Below are positions 6,300-13,606 of a DNA stretch of 28,363 nt, in pieces. This DNA is from Dyella_A sp049445995 (GTDB lineage Bacteria; Pseudomonadota; Gammaproteobacteria; Xanthomonadales; Rhodanobacteraceae): positions 1 through 28,363 of the forward strand of contig NZ_JBMSDZ010000034.1 of assembly GCF_049445995.1 (NCBI RefSeq), written 5' to 3'. The position numbers and the translations under genes were made by a program. The notes under the pieces are model-generated. The model searched no databases and was not told where the DNA came from. It worked only from the letters and a program-made list of their open reading frames with translations. The number at the start of each line of letters is the position of its first letter. Within the stretch, counting starts at the first letter, position 1.

Positions 6300-6994
6300 C
6301 AGCCGATGCCACCAAGCAGCGGTACGAAGCTCACCGGGCCGAGCTCCTCCTGGATGAAGTCGCCCTGCCCGTCGCCGCGCATGCGGATCAGCGTCTGGCT
6401 GCTGGGCGAGCCGACCGGCGCGATCAGCACGCCGGTCGGCGTCATCTGCTCGAGGATCGCATGCGGGATCGCGTCGCCCGCCGCGGTGAGGATCACCGCA
6501 TCGAACGGGCTCTCGTCCGGCCAGCCGAGCTTGCCGTCGTCGTAGCGCGAGCGCAGGTTGGCGATGCCCAATTGGCGGAAGCGCCGGCGCGCCTGGCGCA
6601 GCAGTTCCTCGATGCGCTCCACCGTGAAGACCTGCGGCACCAGCGCCGCCAGCACGGCAGCCTGGTAACCCGAGCCGGTACCGATCTCCAGCACCTTCTG
6701 CGGCATGCCCTGCTTCGGATCGAAATGCTCCAGCAGCGCCTCGGTCATCCGCGCCACCACCCAGGGCTGCGAGATGGTCTGGCCGTGACCGATCGGCAGC
6801 GCGGTGTTCTCGTACGCGCGCGAGTGCAGCGCCTGGTCGATGAAGTGATGGCGCGGCAGGTTGCGGATCACGTCGATCACCCGCGCATCGCGGATGCCGC
6901 TCTTCTTCAGCGTGGCGGCCAGGCGATCGCGGGCGCGCTGCGAGGTCATGCCCTCGCCTTTCAATGCCGACGGCGGCAGCGGATGGATGTTCAT
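6299..6994 (-). CDS. pcm: Protein-L-isoaspartate O-methyltransferase
   Basis: A 231-aa cytoplasmic repair enzyme. It methylates isoaspartyl residues in damaged proteins using S-adenosylmethionine, starting their conversion back to aspartate. The family block 'LPIGHGQTISQPWVVARMTE' forms the substrate-side motif, and 'VLEIGTGSGYQAAVLA' is SAM motif I. 'VFTVERIEEL' and 'FDAVILTAAGDAIPHAILEQ' are the following SAM motifs. ATG 6994 is three bases past the surE stop; a second ATG at 6949, after GGCGAGG, would give a start closer to that of shorter homologues. It is coupled to yqaA by a TGATG overlap. Confidence 0.95.
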   Translation of the reverse strand: MNIHPLPPSALKGEGMTSQRARDRLAATLKKSGIRDARVIDVIRNLPRHHFIDQALHSRAYENTALPIGHGQTISQPWVVARMTEALLEHFDPKQGMPQKVLEIGTGSGYQAAVLAALVPQVFTVERIEELLRQARRRFRQLGIANLRSRYDDGKLGWPDESPFDAVILTAAGDAIPHAILEQMTPTGVLIAPVGSPSSQTLIRMRGDGQGDFIQEELGPVSFVPLLGGIG

Positions 6995-6997
6995 CGC

Positions 6998-7777
6998 TCA
7001 GGCCGCCTGGTCGTCGCGGGCGCTGGTCATCGCCTGCATCCAGCCGCTGACTTTCTCCAGCGCCTGGTAGCGGGTGAGGTCGACATGGATCGGCGTCACC
7101 GACACGTAGCCGCGTCGCACCGCATGGAAATCGGTGCCGGGGCCGTCGTCCTCGGCGTCGCCGGCCGGACCGATCCACCACATCGGGCGGCCGCGCGGAT
7201 CGGTCTGCGCGATGCACGCCTCGGCGCGATGGCGCTTGCCCAGCCGGGCCACTTCGAAGCCGCGGATCTGCTCCCACGGCAGGTCGGGCACGTTGACATT
7301 GAGGATGGTGTCGGCCGGCAGCGGATCGACCAGCAGCCGCTCCATCAGCATCACCACGGCGCGCGCGGCGGACTCGTAATGCTCGCCGCGATGGTCCTTG
7401 CTGACCAGCGACACGGCGATCGCCGGCAGGCCGAGGAAGCGCCCTTCCATCGCCGCCGACACGGTGCCGGAATAGATCACGTCGTCGCCCAGGTTGGCCG
7501 AGTTGTTGATGCCGGACACGACGATGTGCGGCTCCTCGTCGAGCAGGCCGGCCAGCGCCAGGTGCACGCAATCGGTGGGCGTGCCGGCGACGCGGTAGTA
7601 GCCGTTGTCCATGCGGGCGACGCGGATCGGTGCATCCAGCGTGAGCGAATTGCTGGCGCCGGAGCGATCCCGGTCCGGCGCCACCACCGTCACCTTGCCG
7701 ATCGTGCCGAGGCGCTCGGCGAGCACGCGGATGCCCGGTGCATCCACGCCATCATCGTTGCTTACCAGAACTCGCAT
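6998..7777 (-). CDS. surE: 5'/3'-nucleotidase SurE
   Basis: A 259-aa metal-dependent nucleotidase that hydrolyses nucleoside monophosphates (and exopolyphosphate in some species) and works in stationary-phase survival. The N-terminal 'MRVLVSNDDGVDAPGI' carries the Asp-Asp metal pair. 'VVAPDRDRSGASNSLTL' and 'VSGINNSANLGDDVIYSGTV' supply the Ser and Asn ligands and the glycine-rich loop. Length and order are normal. It is the first gene of the surE-pcm-yqaA-nlpD group. A gap of 133 bp separates it from truD, so surE may have its own promoter. Confidence 0.97.
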   Translation of the reverse strand: MRVLVSNDDGVDAPGIRVLAERLGTIGKVTVVAPDRDRSGASNSLTLDAPIRVARMDNGYYRVAGTPTDCVHLALAGLLDEEPHIVVSGINNSANLGDDVIYSGTVSAAMEGRFLGLPAIAVSLVSKDHRGEHYESAARAVVMLMERLLVDPLPADTILNVNVPDLPWEQIRGFEVARLGKRHRAEACIAQTDPRGRPMWWIGPAGDAEDDGPGTDFHAVRRGYVSVTPIHVDLTRYQALEKVSGWMQAMTSARDDQAA

Positions 7778-7910
7778 GTTGATCCGTAGAGAGCGTTGTC
7801 GGGGTCGCGGCAGGCGCCTTGCGGCCGGTCCCGTGCAGACGGTCGAGTCTAACCGAGCGCCGGGGGAGTTTCATCGGCGCGGTGGTGGTGCTGCTGAAGC
7901 GCTGAGCCGC

Positions 7911-8924
7911 TCAGACAGTCGTGGCAGCGAGCTCGCGCACCACCACCGTCGCGTAGGCGCCGGCGGGAAGTTCGAATGCCAGCTCCAGCGTGGCGTCGTC
8001 GGGCCAGCGCCAGCGCAGGTCCTTCGGCATCAGCCGCAGCGCGCGGCGTTCCTGCTCCAGCCGCGCCCTGACCAGGCCCTCGGCCAGATCGGCATGCTCG
8101 GCCGCCACCTGCCGCTCCAGCGCGCCGACCGCCTCGGTGCTCGGCGGCTCGCCCTCGCCCCACAGCGGGCCGGAGGGATGGATGTCGCCCTGCGACAGCC
8201 GGCGCGCCAGCGCGTCGTCGAGCGGCTCCGGACCAAACCACGAACGCGAGCCAGCCAGCGACCAGATCTCGCCCGGCAGCGCGGTGTCCCAGCTGCCCTG
8301 CTCCACCCGCGCGGCGAGCACGCTGTTGAAGATCTGCGAACGCGCGGCGGACAGCAGGATCGAGCGCTGGCCGCGGTCCATGCGGCGGCCGGCGAACATC
8401 GCCCGCGCCTGCGCCAGGTTGCCGCCTTCGCGGCCGAAGCGCTGCTCGCCGAAATAGTTGGGCACGCCGCGCGCGGCAATCTGCTGCAGCACGCGCTCGG
8501 CCGCCTCGCGCTCGCCCTGCACCGCGCGCAGCGTGAGCACGAAGCGGTTGCCGCGCAGCGCGCCGCGCTTGAGCTTGCGCCCGTGCCGCGTGGCCGCCAG
8601 CACCTTCGCCTCGGCATGCGGAAACGCCGACCAGTCCGGATCCGGACGCCCCGGCAGCTGCACCGAGAACGCCTGCCGCGTCACCGCATGGCGGTCCTTC
8701 AGGCCGGCATACCCCACGTTCACCGGCGGCACGCCGGCGAAGCGGGCCAGCTCGCGCGCCACCCAGTCGGTGTTGGCGCCGCGCTTCTCCACCCACAGCA
8801 GCGCGTGCTCGCCGGCGCCGTCGGTGTCGTAGCCGAGGATTTCCTCGACGATGAAATCCTCCGGTGCCGCGCGCAGGCGGGCGGTCAACGGCGCGCCGCC
8901 GCAGGCAAAGGGCAATTCGGACAC
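7911..8924 (-). CDS. truD: tRNA pseudouridine(13) synthase TruD
   Basis: A 337-aa enzyme that converts U13 of tRNA-Glu to pseudouridine. It starts at GTG 8924, preceded by GGAG. The N-terminal 'EDFIVEEI' and the catalytic region 'VGYAGLKDRHAVTRQAFSV' (Asp in GLKD) are clear. 'GVPNYFGEQRFGREGGNL' and the inserted TRUD domain 'RSILLSAARSQIFN' follow. Length is close to the family norm. In many Proteobacteria ispF-ispD lie directly upstream; here the upstream flank is a 240-bp gap and then the prophage lysis genes, so the prophage has split this neighbourhood or the order differs in this genus. Confidence 0.96.
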   Translation of the reverse strand: MSELPFACGGAPLTARLRAAPEDFIVEEILGYDTDGAGEHALLWVEKRGANTDWVARELARFAGVPPVNVGYAGLKDRHAVTRQAFSVQLPGRPDPDWSAFPHAEAKVLAATRHGRKLKRGALRGNRFVLTLRAVQGEREAAERVLQQIAARGVPNYFGEQRFGREGGNLAQARAMFAGRRMDRGQRSILLSAARSQIFNSVLAARVEQGSWDTALPGEIWSLAGSRSWFGPEPLDDALARRLSQGDIHPSGPLWGEGEPPSTEAVGALERQVAAEHADLAEGLVRARLEQERRALRLMPKDLRWRWPDDATLELAFELPAGAYATVVVRELAATTV

Positions 8925-9050
8925 GGAACGTTACTCCGCCGGACGGCGCCGGCCAGATGAAAAAGGCCTGTGGATGTCCTGCGCGACAACGCTGACGACC
9001 GCACGATCGACGCAGTCCTGCACGGGATGGCTTGTCGACCATGATGCAGA

Positions 9051-9077
9051 CAAAAGGCCGGCAGTGCCGGCCTTTTG
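9051..9077. terminator. Bidirectional terminator hairpin at prophage/host edge
   Basis: CAAAAGGCCGGC (9051-9062) and GCCGGCCTTTTG (9066-9077) form a perfect 12-bp stem with a 3-nt loop and A/T tails on both sides. On the minus strand it lies just after the last phage gene and would stop late phage transcription before truD. The 240-bp stretch 8925-9166 holds no other feature I can support. The host/prophage junction must lie within it or nearby. Confidence 0.75.
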
Positions 9078-9166
9078 CTGGAAAAAGATGGTGCCCTCGA
9101 GAGGCATCGCGAACCCGCGCCGTTGAGCCATCCGTGGCTGTTCGTGGGGAATTTCTGGGCAGTGAT

Positions 9167-9493
9167 CTACCGGATGACGCCCTTGTCCCGCAGCTGCTGC
9201 AGGCACCGGTGCTCGAGCTGGCGCACCGTGACCTCGGACTGGTAGAGGCCGGCCGCGCTGGAAATCCAGGTGTCGTTGGCTACCAGATCAGCGGGCCCGC
9301 GCAGGGGCGGCAGAGGCGGCAGGGGCCGGGCCGGCGGGGTCTGGTCGCAGGTCACCAACGGCGGCGGCGTTGGCGCGGGCGATGGCCTCGTCGAGTTGCT
9401 GCTGCACGCCGTCAGGCCGATCGCAAGCAGGAGTGCCACCAGCGGCGCCAGGCGCAGCCAGGTAGATGGTGCGGATGCGTTGAGCAGTGTCAT
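9167..9493 (-). CDS. Rz1-like outer-membrane spanin lipoprotein
   Basis: A 108-aa protein with a signal peptide (LRLAPLVALLLAIG) and lipobox LTAC (Cys30). A proline-rich stretch 'RPSPAPTPPP' and 'ARPLPPLPPLRGP' follows. These are the hallmarks of o-spanins, which join with the inner-membrane spanin to fuse the two membranes at the last step of lysis. Its start lies in the +1 frame inside the Rz-like gene and it extends 121 bp past that gene's end, so the pair is overlapping rather than fully nested. It is the last phage gene before the host boundary. The C-terminal helix 'EVTVRQLEHRCLQQL' is longer than in lambda Rz1. Confidence 0.85.
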   Translation of the reverse strand: MTLLNASAPSTWLRLAPLVALLLAIGLTACSSNSTRPSPAPTPPPLVTCDQTPPARPLPPLPPLRGPADLVANDTWISSAAGLYQSEVTVRQLEHRCLQQLRDKGVIR

Positions 9494-9749
9494 GGGTGGC
9501 TACCTCGATCTTCGGCAAGGTGGTTTCGATCTGCACGGCGAGCGCGTGGCCGGCAGCGGCGGCGTCGGTGACGTGCTGCTGGGCCTGCGTGGCGGCGGCA
9601 CGATCGGCGATGGCCTGGGCGGACTGATCCTTCGCCTGCTGGTCGGCCACGCCCTGCGCGTAGCGGTGATGGCCGTAGGCGATGACGGCGAGGATGCCGG
9701 CCAGCGCCAGCACCAGCGCGGCGAGGATCTTGTACGGGAGGCTGATCAT
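9288..9749 (-). CDS. Rz-like inner-membrane spanin
   Basis: A 153-aa protein with one N-terminal TM helix (about residues 7-25: KILAALVLALAGILAVIA) and an Ala/Gln-rich periplasmic coiled coil (about 30-95). It has a flexible Pro/Ala-rich C terminus. It is the inner-membrane half of the spanin pair that spans the periplasm after the endolysin has acted. ATG 9749 overlaps the endolysin stop (ATGA). Its last 206 bp also encode the first two-thirds of the Rz1-like protein in another frame. Confidence 0.85.
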   Translation of the reverse strand: MISLPYKILAALVLALAGILAVIAYGHHRYAQGVADQQAKDQSAQAIADRAAATQAQQHVTDAAAAGHALAVQIETTLPKIEVATHDTAQRIRTIYLAAPGAAGGTPACDRPDGVQQQLDEAIARANAAAVGDLRPDPAGPAPAASAAPARAR

Positions 9750-10246
9750 CGAAAGTACCCCAGGCAGGCGTTGCGCTCGTCCACGCGGCGGTTGTGCAGG
9801 CCCTGCACGAACTGGCCGCCGGCGTAGGCCCAGCCGGTGCGATTACCGCGGCGGTCGAGCGCGTCGGTGAGTTGCAGGCAGGCGCCGGTCACGTCGCCCG
9901 AGTTGGCCAGGTGCTGCAGCGTGGAGTCACACACCACGCCGGGCCCGAGGTTGAAGGCGGCATCGATGAAGGCCGCGCGCTGGGTCTCGGTCAGGTCGGC
10001 ATGGATGCAGCGATCGACGGCTGCGCGCGCCTCGGCCTGGTCCTGCTGCAGGTAGGCCTGGCACTCCGCATCGGTCGCGGTGTCGCCCGGTTTGACGCCT
10101 CGCGTGTGCCCCGTGCAGATCGTCCACGCGTGGCCCACGCGATCGAAGTAGGCGCGGTGCACCGTGCCTTCCCAGTCCATCGACATACCGGCCGCGATCG
10201 CTGCAGCGCCGGCTCCGGACAGGGCGAGCTTCTGCCAGCGCTTCAT
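9746..10246 (-). CDS. GH24 phage endolysin (probable SAR type)
   Basis: A 166-aa lysozyme that cleaves the MurNAc-GlcNAc bond of peptidoglycan. The catalytic triad of the family can be read as Glu26 ('DWEGTV'), Asp35 ('AYFDRVG') and Thr42 ('AWTICTGHT'), with one residue more than usual between Asp and Thr. The N terminus 'KLALSGAGAAAIAAGMSM' is weakly hydrophobic and Gly/Ala-rich, as in signal-anchor-release endolysins. These leave the membrane when the holin collapses its potential. ATG 10246 overlaps the holin stop. An upstream extension of the frame to 10339 runs through the holin gene and is unlikely to be used. Confidence 0.92.
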   Translation of the reverse strand: MKRWQKLALSGAGAAAIAAGMSMDWEGTVHRAYFDRVGHAWTICTGHTRGVKPGDTATDAECQAYLQQDQAEARAAVDRCIHADLTETQRAAFIDAAFNLGPGVVCDSTLQHLANSGDVTGACLQLTDALDRRGNRTGWAYAGGQFVQGLHNRRVDERNACLGYFR

Positions 10247-10458
10247 CGCTTCTGCCTCCAGAGGCGCCCGAACACCGTCAGCGCGCAGATCAGGGAGCCG
10301 CCCAGCCATACTGCCCAGGTCGGGATCAGGCCGAGCCACGGCACGATGCCGCCGGCAGCCGACAGTCCAGCGCCGATGGCGCCGGCGATAGCCCCGGTGC
10401 CAGCCACACGCACGCTGTGCAGCCGGTGGGCCTGGCGCCAGTCATAGATCAGGCTCAC
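10243..10458 (-). CDS. Small two-TM phage holin
   Basis: A 71-aa membrane protein starting at GTG 10458, 7 nt after a GGAGGT ribosome site; its start overlaps the upstream stop as GTGA. It opens with the 'DWRQAHRLHSVRV' segment seen at the N terminus of a common family of small phage holins. Two hydrophobic segments follow (GAIAGAIGAGLSAAGGIV and WAVWLGGSLICALTVF) and a basic tail RLWRQKR. It is immediately upstream of the endolysin. It probably forms the inner-membrane lesion or depolarises the membrane to activate the SAR endolysin. Confidence 0.75.
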   Translation of the reverse strand: MSLIYDWRQAHRLHSVRVAGTGAIAGAIGAGLSAAGGIVPWLGLIPTWAVWLGGSLICALTVFGRLWRQKR

Positions 10459-10643
10459 TTGCCACCTCCAAGCTTGAACAGCGCGTAGATGGTGGTGACC
10501 GCTGCCGCCACCTTGCCCAGCCATTTGACGGCCTTCACCACGCCGGAAGCGGTGCGCCACGCCTCGAGGAGGCCATGGATGTCGTCTCGCAAGGCAGACA
10601 CCTCTTTGCGCAGCTGCTCCAGTTCGTTCGTTGGCTCGGTCAT
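10455..10643 (-). CDS. Small coiled-coil membrane protein, possible holin partner
   Basis: A 62-aa protein. Residues about 5-30 are a charged amphipathic helix (ELEQLRKEVSALRDDI) and residues about 38-57 are hydrophobic (VVKAVKWLGKVAAAVTTIYALF). One TM with a cytoplasmic coiled coil resembles XhlA-type or antiholin-type lysis accessories. I do not recognise a precise family. Both ends overlap neighbours by four bases (ATGA, GTGA), so it is translated together with the holin. It may tune lysis timing. Confidence 0.7.
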   Translation of the reverse strand: MTEPTNELEQLRKEVSALRDDIHGLLEAWRTASGVVKAVKWLGKVAAAVTTIYALFKLGGGK

Positions 10644-11065
10644 GCCATAGCTCCGGGTTGGTGAATGACCCAGCCGTAGGTGGCCGGTTGTGGGAGTTGC
10701 GCAATGACCTCGGCTGAGTTCGGGAAGGTGGCCGGCGGATTCGCCTCCGCGGACTGCTGCCACTGAAAGCAGGCCTGCCAGACGGCATCGCGCCACGCCA
10801 GCGCAGCGGTCGCGTCGGCGTCCCACTGAGTGACGGAGCTGCCCTTATAGGAAATGCACGAGGCGAGCGAGTCGTATCCATTCGCCTGCGCGGTGGTGTC
10901 GAGCCATGCCTGCACATCGATGGACAGGGCTGCCGCAGCATCCGCAAGCGTCGGCGCAGGGGGCTCAGTGGCGAAGGTTTCACCGGGAAGCAGATCGGAT
11001 TCGTAGGCGATAGCGCGCCAGCTGGTGCGACCATTGGTAGTGGTGATTGCGTATCCCATGGTCAT
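10640..11065 (-). CDS. Tail fibre assembly-like protein
   Basis: A 141-aa protein placed directly after the last fibre gene and overlapping it by ATGA. The region 'WDADATAALAWRDAVWQACFQW' and the C-terminal 'PSAEV..LPQP' type sequence resemble the helical C-terminal part of small phage tail proteins, which are often annotated as fibre assembly chaperones or tail-fibre accessory proteins. The N terminus (GYAITTTNGRTSWRAI) is beta-like and is also common at the start of such proteins. It may be a chaperone needed to fold or trimerise the fibre, or a minor fibre component. Confidence 0.55.
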   Translation of the reverse strand: MTMGYAITTTNGRTSWRAIAYESDLLPGETFATEPPAPTLADAAAALSIDVQAWLDTTAQANGYDSLASCISYKGSSVTQWDADATAALAWRDAVWQACFQWQQSAEANPPATFPNSAEVIAQLPQPATYGWVIHQPGAMA

Positions 11066-11814
11066 CGCTCGTACTCGTAGCCGAAAACGTCAATAAACAT
11101 GCCATCTGTGCCGAGCGGTGGCGCAGAAAATGCGTACGTCATGGCTTGGGATGAATCAAGTGGATGATTTACGGATGCTGTGGCCTGCGCGCGGACAAGA
11201 TAAATCCCGCTATTTCCGATTGCAGTTCCCGGAGAGTCCGACGTGCCAGTAGCCATGTTGGACCCGTTCGTATTATCAAAATTGTACAATTGCAGTATCG
11301 CAATCCTCGACGTGCTCGGGACAATCGAAGATGCATTGGCGGTTGCCGCCGTCGAGTTATTTGCGCCCGATACGATACGAAACGGGGCTACGCCGTTTGC
11401 AACCCTATAACAAATTAAGTTGTTATTTTGCAGAAAGTTATAGATATTTGCGCTCGCATCTGTCAGCACGCTGCCGATATACCGACGTGATGCATCCCCC
11501 GTTTTCGCCCGCGCCGTGCCGCTGTAGGGCGCATCGGGCGCAGTCGTCACGCACTCGATCGCTGGTGTGCCGGCATTGTCGTAGAGGTACAGGTGGTAGA
11601 ACGTCGATGCGGCGAGCACAAGGCCAGTAAGCGCGATGGCGTTCGGAACTGGCAGGCACTTGTTGAGCGATGGAATAAACGCTGCGCCACTGGTGACAGT
11701 CAATGCGGTGGCGCTAACCCACTGCATTTGCAAGCCATCGATATAGCCTTGGCCTGACCAGTTGGCCGTTCCCCACTGCAAATCCTGCGTTGTCAGATTA
11801 TTGAGATTCGGCAT
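11062..11814 (-). CDS. Tail fibre / receptor-binding protein (distal)
   Basis: A 250-aa beta-rich protein rich in Ser, Thr, Asn and Ala, with no TM. 'WGTANWSGQGYIDGLQMQW' and 'VTSGAAFIPSLNK' resemble the start of phage fibre proteins that hold pyocin-like or appendage domains. The C-terminal 'AMTYAFSAPPLGTDGMFIDVFGYEYER' ends in an aromatic strand. It is the last of three fibre-type genes and sits next to the assembly-like gene, the usual position of the receptor-binding tip. Its DNA is visibly richer in A and T than its neighbours (around 11290-11460), suggesting recent exchange of the host-range determinant. Confidence 0.65.
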   Translation of the reverse strand: MPNLNNLTTQDLQWGTANWSGQGYIDGLQMQWVSATALTVTSGAAFIPSLNKCLPVPNAIALTGLVLAASTFYHLYLYDNAGTPAIECVTTAPDAPYSGTARAKTGDASRRYIGSVLTDASANIYNFLQNNNLICYRVANGVAPFRIVSGANNSTAATANASSIVPSTSRIAILQLYNFDNTNGSNMATGTSDSPGTAIGNSGIYLVRAQATASVNHPLDSSQAMTYAFSAPPLGTDGMFIDVFGYEYER

Positions 11815-12782
11815 CAGGCTGCACTCGTGGTAATGAAGTCGCCAGCACTAGTAACTAGCGGTTTCCCTGAGCTGCTGACAATCAAGTCATTGAGCACAAG
11901 GCTGATCTGTGCCTGTAATTTTCCATCTGCAGATAGCACCGTATCGGCAGAAGTTATCGGTGTCGCCGTAGCCGTTGACAGTCCGGTAAGCGTGGTGGAA
12001 CGAACACGAGCACTGGTGAAGTAGAGGTTAGTTGTTCCCTCGCTCAGGTCATCCGTAGTCGCGGATGATTCCTGCGAACGCCGCCCCTTGGTGTCGAAAG
12101 CCACTTTTTTTAGCGTGCCGCCAGCCGTTGGCGTGACGTTGGCTAGGTCAATGGTTGGAAGCCCGGACGATGCATCGCCGTTCGTGACGGTGATGTTGCC
12201 TGCGGTGCCGGTGATGGTGGCCGCTTTGGTGCCCGTCACGCGGCCTTTGGTGTCGCGGGTGATCGCAAGCAGCGATCCGGCGCCACTGTTAGCGACGTCA
12301 GCAAGGTCAATCGTCGGGAGGCCAGCAGAAGCATTGCCGTTGGTGACCGTGACATTGCCGGCTGTGCCTGTAATCGTTGCGGACCGGGTGCCGGTGACCC
12401 TTCCTTTTCCATCCCGGGTGATGGCGAGAAGTGCGCCGGCTCCGGTGTCGGCCAAGTCCGTGAGGTCGGCGGTCAGCGTGTTGGCCGAGTAGTCGAGCGT
12501 CAAGGTGACGTTTGTGCTGTCCGCTGGATCGACAAACGCGAACTGCGCACCGTTGCGCGTGACAATGCCGGTGCCATTGGTGGAAATCAGCGGGCCGAGC
12601 GTGGCAAACAGCCGCGTTGTCTGGTCTTGAAGCGCCGCAACGTCAGTGGATGAGGCTTCGCCGCTCGCCTGCTGTACGCGCACGTATTCCGCGATCTGCT
12701 GAAGTACGCGGTAGAACTCGGGCGTGCATTGCAGGTTGCCAGCGATGGGGTGCCGCTGCCCTGGAAGGTTAGGAACGCTCAT
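11814..12782 (-). CDS. Tail fibre protein with tandem repeats
   Basis: A 322-aa protein starting at ATG 12782, which overlaps the upstream stop as TGATG; an extension to 12809 is less likely. Residues 20-65 are helical. Residues about 110-212 consist of two copies of a 53-residue repeat built on 'LLAITRDxKGRVTGT' and 'ITGTAGNxTVTNG', followed by a degenerate third copy. Then comes 'DLSEGTTNLYFTSARVRSTT', a block very common in phage tail fibres. Such repeats form the triple-beta fibre shaft. The C terminus (LNDLIVSSSGKPLVTSAGDF) is short, so the receptor tip may be provided by the next gene. Confidence 0.8.
   Translation of the reverse strand: MSVPNLPGQRHPIAGNLQCTPEFYRVLQQIAEYVRVQQASGEASSTDVAALQDQTTRLFATLGPLISTNGTGIVTRNGAQFAFVDPADSTNVTLTLDYSANTLTADLTDLADTGAGALLAITRDGKGRVTGTRSATITGTAGNVTVTNGNASAGLPTIDLADVANSGAGSLLAITRDTKGRVTGTKAATITGTAGNITVTNGDASSGLPTIDLANVTPTAGGTLKKVAFDTKGRRSQESSATTDDLSEGTTNLYFTSARVRSTTLTGLSTATATPITSADTVLSADGKLQAQISLVLNDLIVSSSGKPLVTSAGDFITTSAA
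12147..12455. repeat. Two-copy 159-bp tandem repeat in fibre gene
   Basis: The LLAITRD...GLPTIDL unit begins at about residue 110 and again at about 163 of the fibre protein, giving a period of 53 codons. The copies differ mostly at synonymous or conservative positions. Slippage here would change fibre length in frame. Confidence 0.75.
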
Positions 12783-13564
12783 CAGGCCGTCACACCGATG
12801 GCGATCCACTGGAAGTCGTTCGTGGCCGTGAAGTTGGCCAACGACGAGTTACCTTCGGCAATGTCACCCACTGCTGTGAATCCGGTGGAGCTTGGCGCGG
12901 CGTTGTAGTACATCACCACCGGGCCACCTGCTTGGGCGCCGATGGGCGTCAGCGTCACGCCGAACACCGTGGCGTAGGCCGTCGGGAACACCACCGACTT
13001 GGACGAGGTGTAAGCACCCGAGTTTGGCAGCGTGTCCTTGCCGGACTGAATCAGCAGCGTGCCGATCTTCACGCTGAGGACGTTGGTACCCGTAGTGACT
13101 GTCAGGTCGGGAATGTTGAGCGCCGAAAGCGACTGCCACAGCGCCGCTCCGGCACTGGCAAACAGGATTTTGTTGTCCTGCCCGGTCGGGTCGGGAAGCT
13201 GGAGAATCGCACTCCACAGTAGGTTTGCGGCGTCGTTCGTCAGGAACTGGCCGTCCACCAGCGTGGGAATGGTCAACCCACCACCCCCGGGCAGCGTCAG
13301 GTTGTCCCGGTCCGAAATCAGCGTGCCATCGGAGGCGTACAGGCGAGCCCGGTAGCTCCCCGAACCCCAAATGTCATGGACCGGCTTGCCATCCACCCCA
13401 AGTGCAATCGTGCTACCGTTGTTCGTGGTTAGGGCCTGCTCGCCGTAGACGTCTTTGGGCGTCGTGGTACCTGCATCGTAGAACGCCAGCGAGCCAGAAG
13501 CGGCCACCTTGCCGGCGTCATCAAAGAACGTCTCAAACGGGCTGAACAGTCGGAAGGCGGTCAT
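12782..13564 (-). CDS. Tail fibre/tailspike-type protein (virion-proximal)
   Basis: A 260-aa protein. The N-terminal 110 residues ('RLFSPFETFFDDAGKVAASG', 'LAFYDAGTTTPKDVYGEQAL', 'GSYRARLYASDGTLISDRDN') match a domain found at the start of many podovirus fibre and spike proteins, which probably attaches to the virion. The C-terminal part ('YATVFGVTLTPIGAQAGG' ... 'FQWIAIGVTA') resembles the gp53-like fibre tip domain. It is the first of three fibre-type genes and follows a terminator hairpin by about 17 bp, so it may have its own promoter or rely on antitermination. A tail needle gene of the P22 gp26 type is not evident. Confidence 0.75.
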   Translation of the reverse strand: MTAFRLFSPFETFFDDAGKVAASGSLAFYDAGTTTPKDVYGEQALTTNNGSTIALGVDGKPVHDIWGSGSYRARLYASDGTLISDRDNLTLPGGGGLTIPTLVDGQFLTNDAANLLWSAILQLPDPTGQDNKILFASAGAALWQSLSALNIPDLTVTTGTNVLSVKIGTLLIQSGKDTLPNSGAYTSSKSVVFPTAYATVFGVTLTPIGAQAGGPVVMYYNAAPSSTGFTAVGDIAEGNSSLANFTATNDFQWIAIGVTA

Positions 13565-13572
13565 GGTGGTTC

Positions 13573-13603
13573 CAAAGAAAAAGCCCCGCTCGGGGCGGGG
13601 CTT
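13573..13603 (-). terminator. Terminator between ejection and fibre modules
   Basis: On the minus strand AAGCCCCG (13603-13596) pairs with CGGGGCTT (13588-13581) around CCCCGAG, followed by TTTTTCTTT. It lies between the end of the ejection block and the first fibre gene and would lower fibre and lysis expression unless it is antiterminated. Confidence 0.75.
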
Positions 13604-13606
13604 GGG

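Noticed and set aside
6300..7571. Long minus-strand ORF extension upstream of the YqaA-like gene
   Set aside because: It is a high-GC shadow of pcm and surE in another frame, composed of Arg/Ala/Gly repeats; both real genes have clear family motifs.
7849..9042. 397-aa minus-strand ORF over truD
   Set aside because: It is a frame shadow of truD and lacks any recognisable motif.
9084..9125. Possible tRNA remnant (TGGTGCCCTCGAGAGG... looks like a tRNA 3' end on the minus strand)
   Set aside because: The T-arm does not pair in the 5-7-5 geometry and the loop would need nine bases. No D or anticodon arm is present.
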